A stretch of 45,137 nucleotides of DNA from Deinococcus terrestris (GTDB taxonomy: Bacteria > Deinococcota > Deinococci > Deinococcales > Deinococcaceae): contig NZ_WBSL01000015.1 in assembly GCF_009377345.1 (NCBI RefSeq), forward strand, positions 1 to 45,137. Direction: 5' to 3'. The position numbers and the translations under genes are program-made. Each line of letters starts with the position of its first letter. Position 1 is the stretch's first letter. Shown here one piece after another: positions 45,082 through 45,137 of the stretch. The notes below the pieces were generated by a model. That model was given only the letters and a program-made list of their open reading frames with translations, searched no databases and was not told the DNA's origin.

Positions 45082-45137
45082 ATGGGGAAGCAACGGAAAA
45101 ACTGGCCGACGGACACCAAGGAGCAGATCGTCCTGGC
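45082..45137 (+). CDS. IS3-type transposase orfA, N-terminus only
   Basis: ATG 45082 follows GGAGGGAAAG. The visible 18 residues, MGKQRKNWPTDTKEQIVL, match the opening of IS3-family OrfA proteins, in which a short basic start is followed by a KExIVL helix of the helix-turn-helix. The frame runs off the right edge. Only a few residues are seen, so the family call is moderate. Confidence 0.6.
   Translation, partial: MGKQRKNWPTDTKEQIVL

Overview
The window reads as part of a Deinococcus (Deinococcus-Thermus) plasmid or megaplasmid. The evidence is high GC, many genes whose -10 box (TAnnnT) lies only 5-7 bases before the start codon (the leaderless arrangement common in this genus), an iteron-type plasmid origin with a RepA-like initiator, and many small exported proteins of families common in Deinococcus. 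Both edges lie inside insertion sequences (an IS630-type transposase on the left, the first codons of an IS3-type orfA on the right), as expected of a contig that breaks at repeats.

Layout. 1-660: end of an IS630-like element. 745-26669: a long accessory block of mostly exported or membrane proteins. It holds a DUF2254/MscS pair, a YD-repeat-like protein, a 12-copy Sel1-repeat protein, a single-domain response regulator, BsuPI-like and WapI-immunity-like proteins, a DUF4139 protein, a HExxH metallopeptidase-like protein, several lipoproteins, a HAD hydrolase with a kinase-like phosphotransferase, a DUF4153 membrane protein and a double DUF6624 protein. Many neighbours overlap by 4 bases (ATGA/GTGA), so short two-gene operons are the rule. 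26829-31923: the replication module. A good promoter drives two unrecognised genes and then repA. Ten direct iterons, an AT-rich tract, an inverted repeat and a gene for a tyrosine-recombinase-like protein without its catalytic residues follow. 32015-34008: an AbiE-type (type IV) toxin-antitoxin locus with an intact AbiEi-like antitoxin and a broken AbiEii-like toxin. 34022-35681: small genes of unknown role.

36247-41085 is the most unusual part: a lower-GC cassette made of an M3-family oligoendopeptidase, a 41-residue secreted peptide and a 598-residue TPR-like helical-repeat protein, in that order on one strand. This is the parts list of a secreted-peptide signalling system (protease, pro-peptide, TPR receptor), but the function is inferred. 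The peptidase gene is split by a complete 1187-bp IS4-type element. Removing the element and one 7-bp target copy restores a 550-codon frame.

41124-42117 is a patch of decayed genes (DEDDh-exonuclease-like and CorA-like remnants). A DUF2785 protein, a 720-base gap with a tRNA-T-arm-like structure and a strong hairpin, a leucine-rich-repeat protein and a truncated remnant next to the right-hand IS complete the window. No ParA/ParB pair, rRNA gene, complete tRNA gene or CRISPR array was seen.
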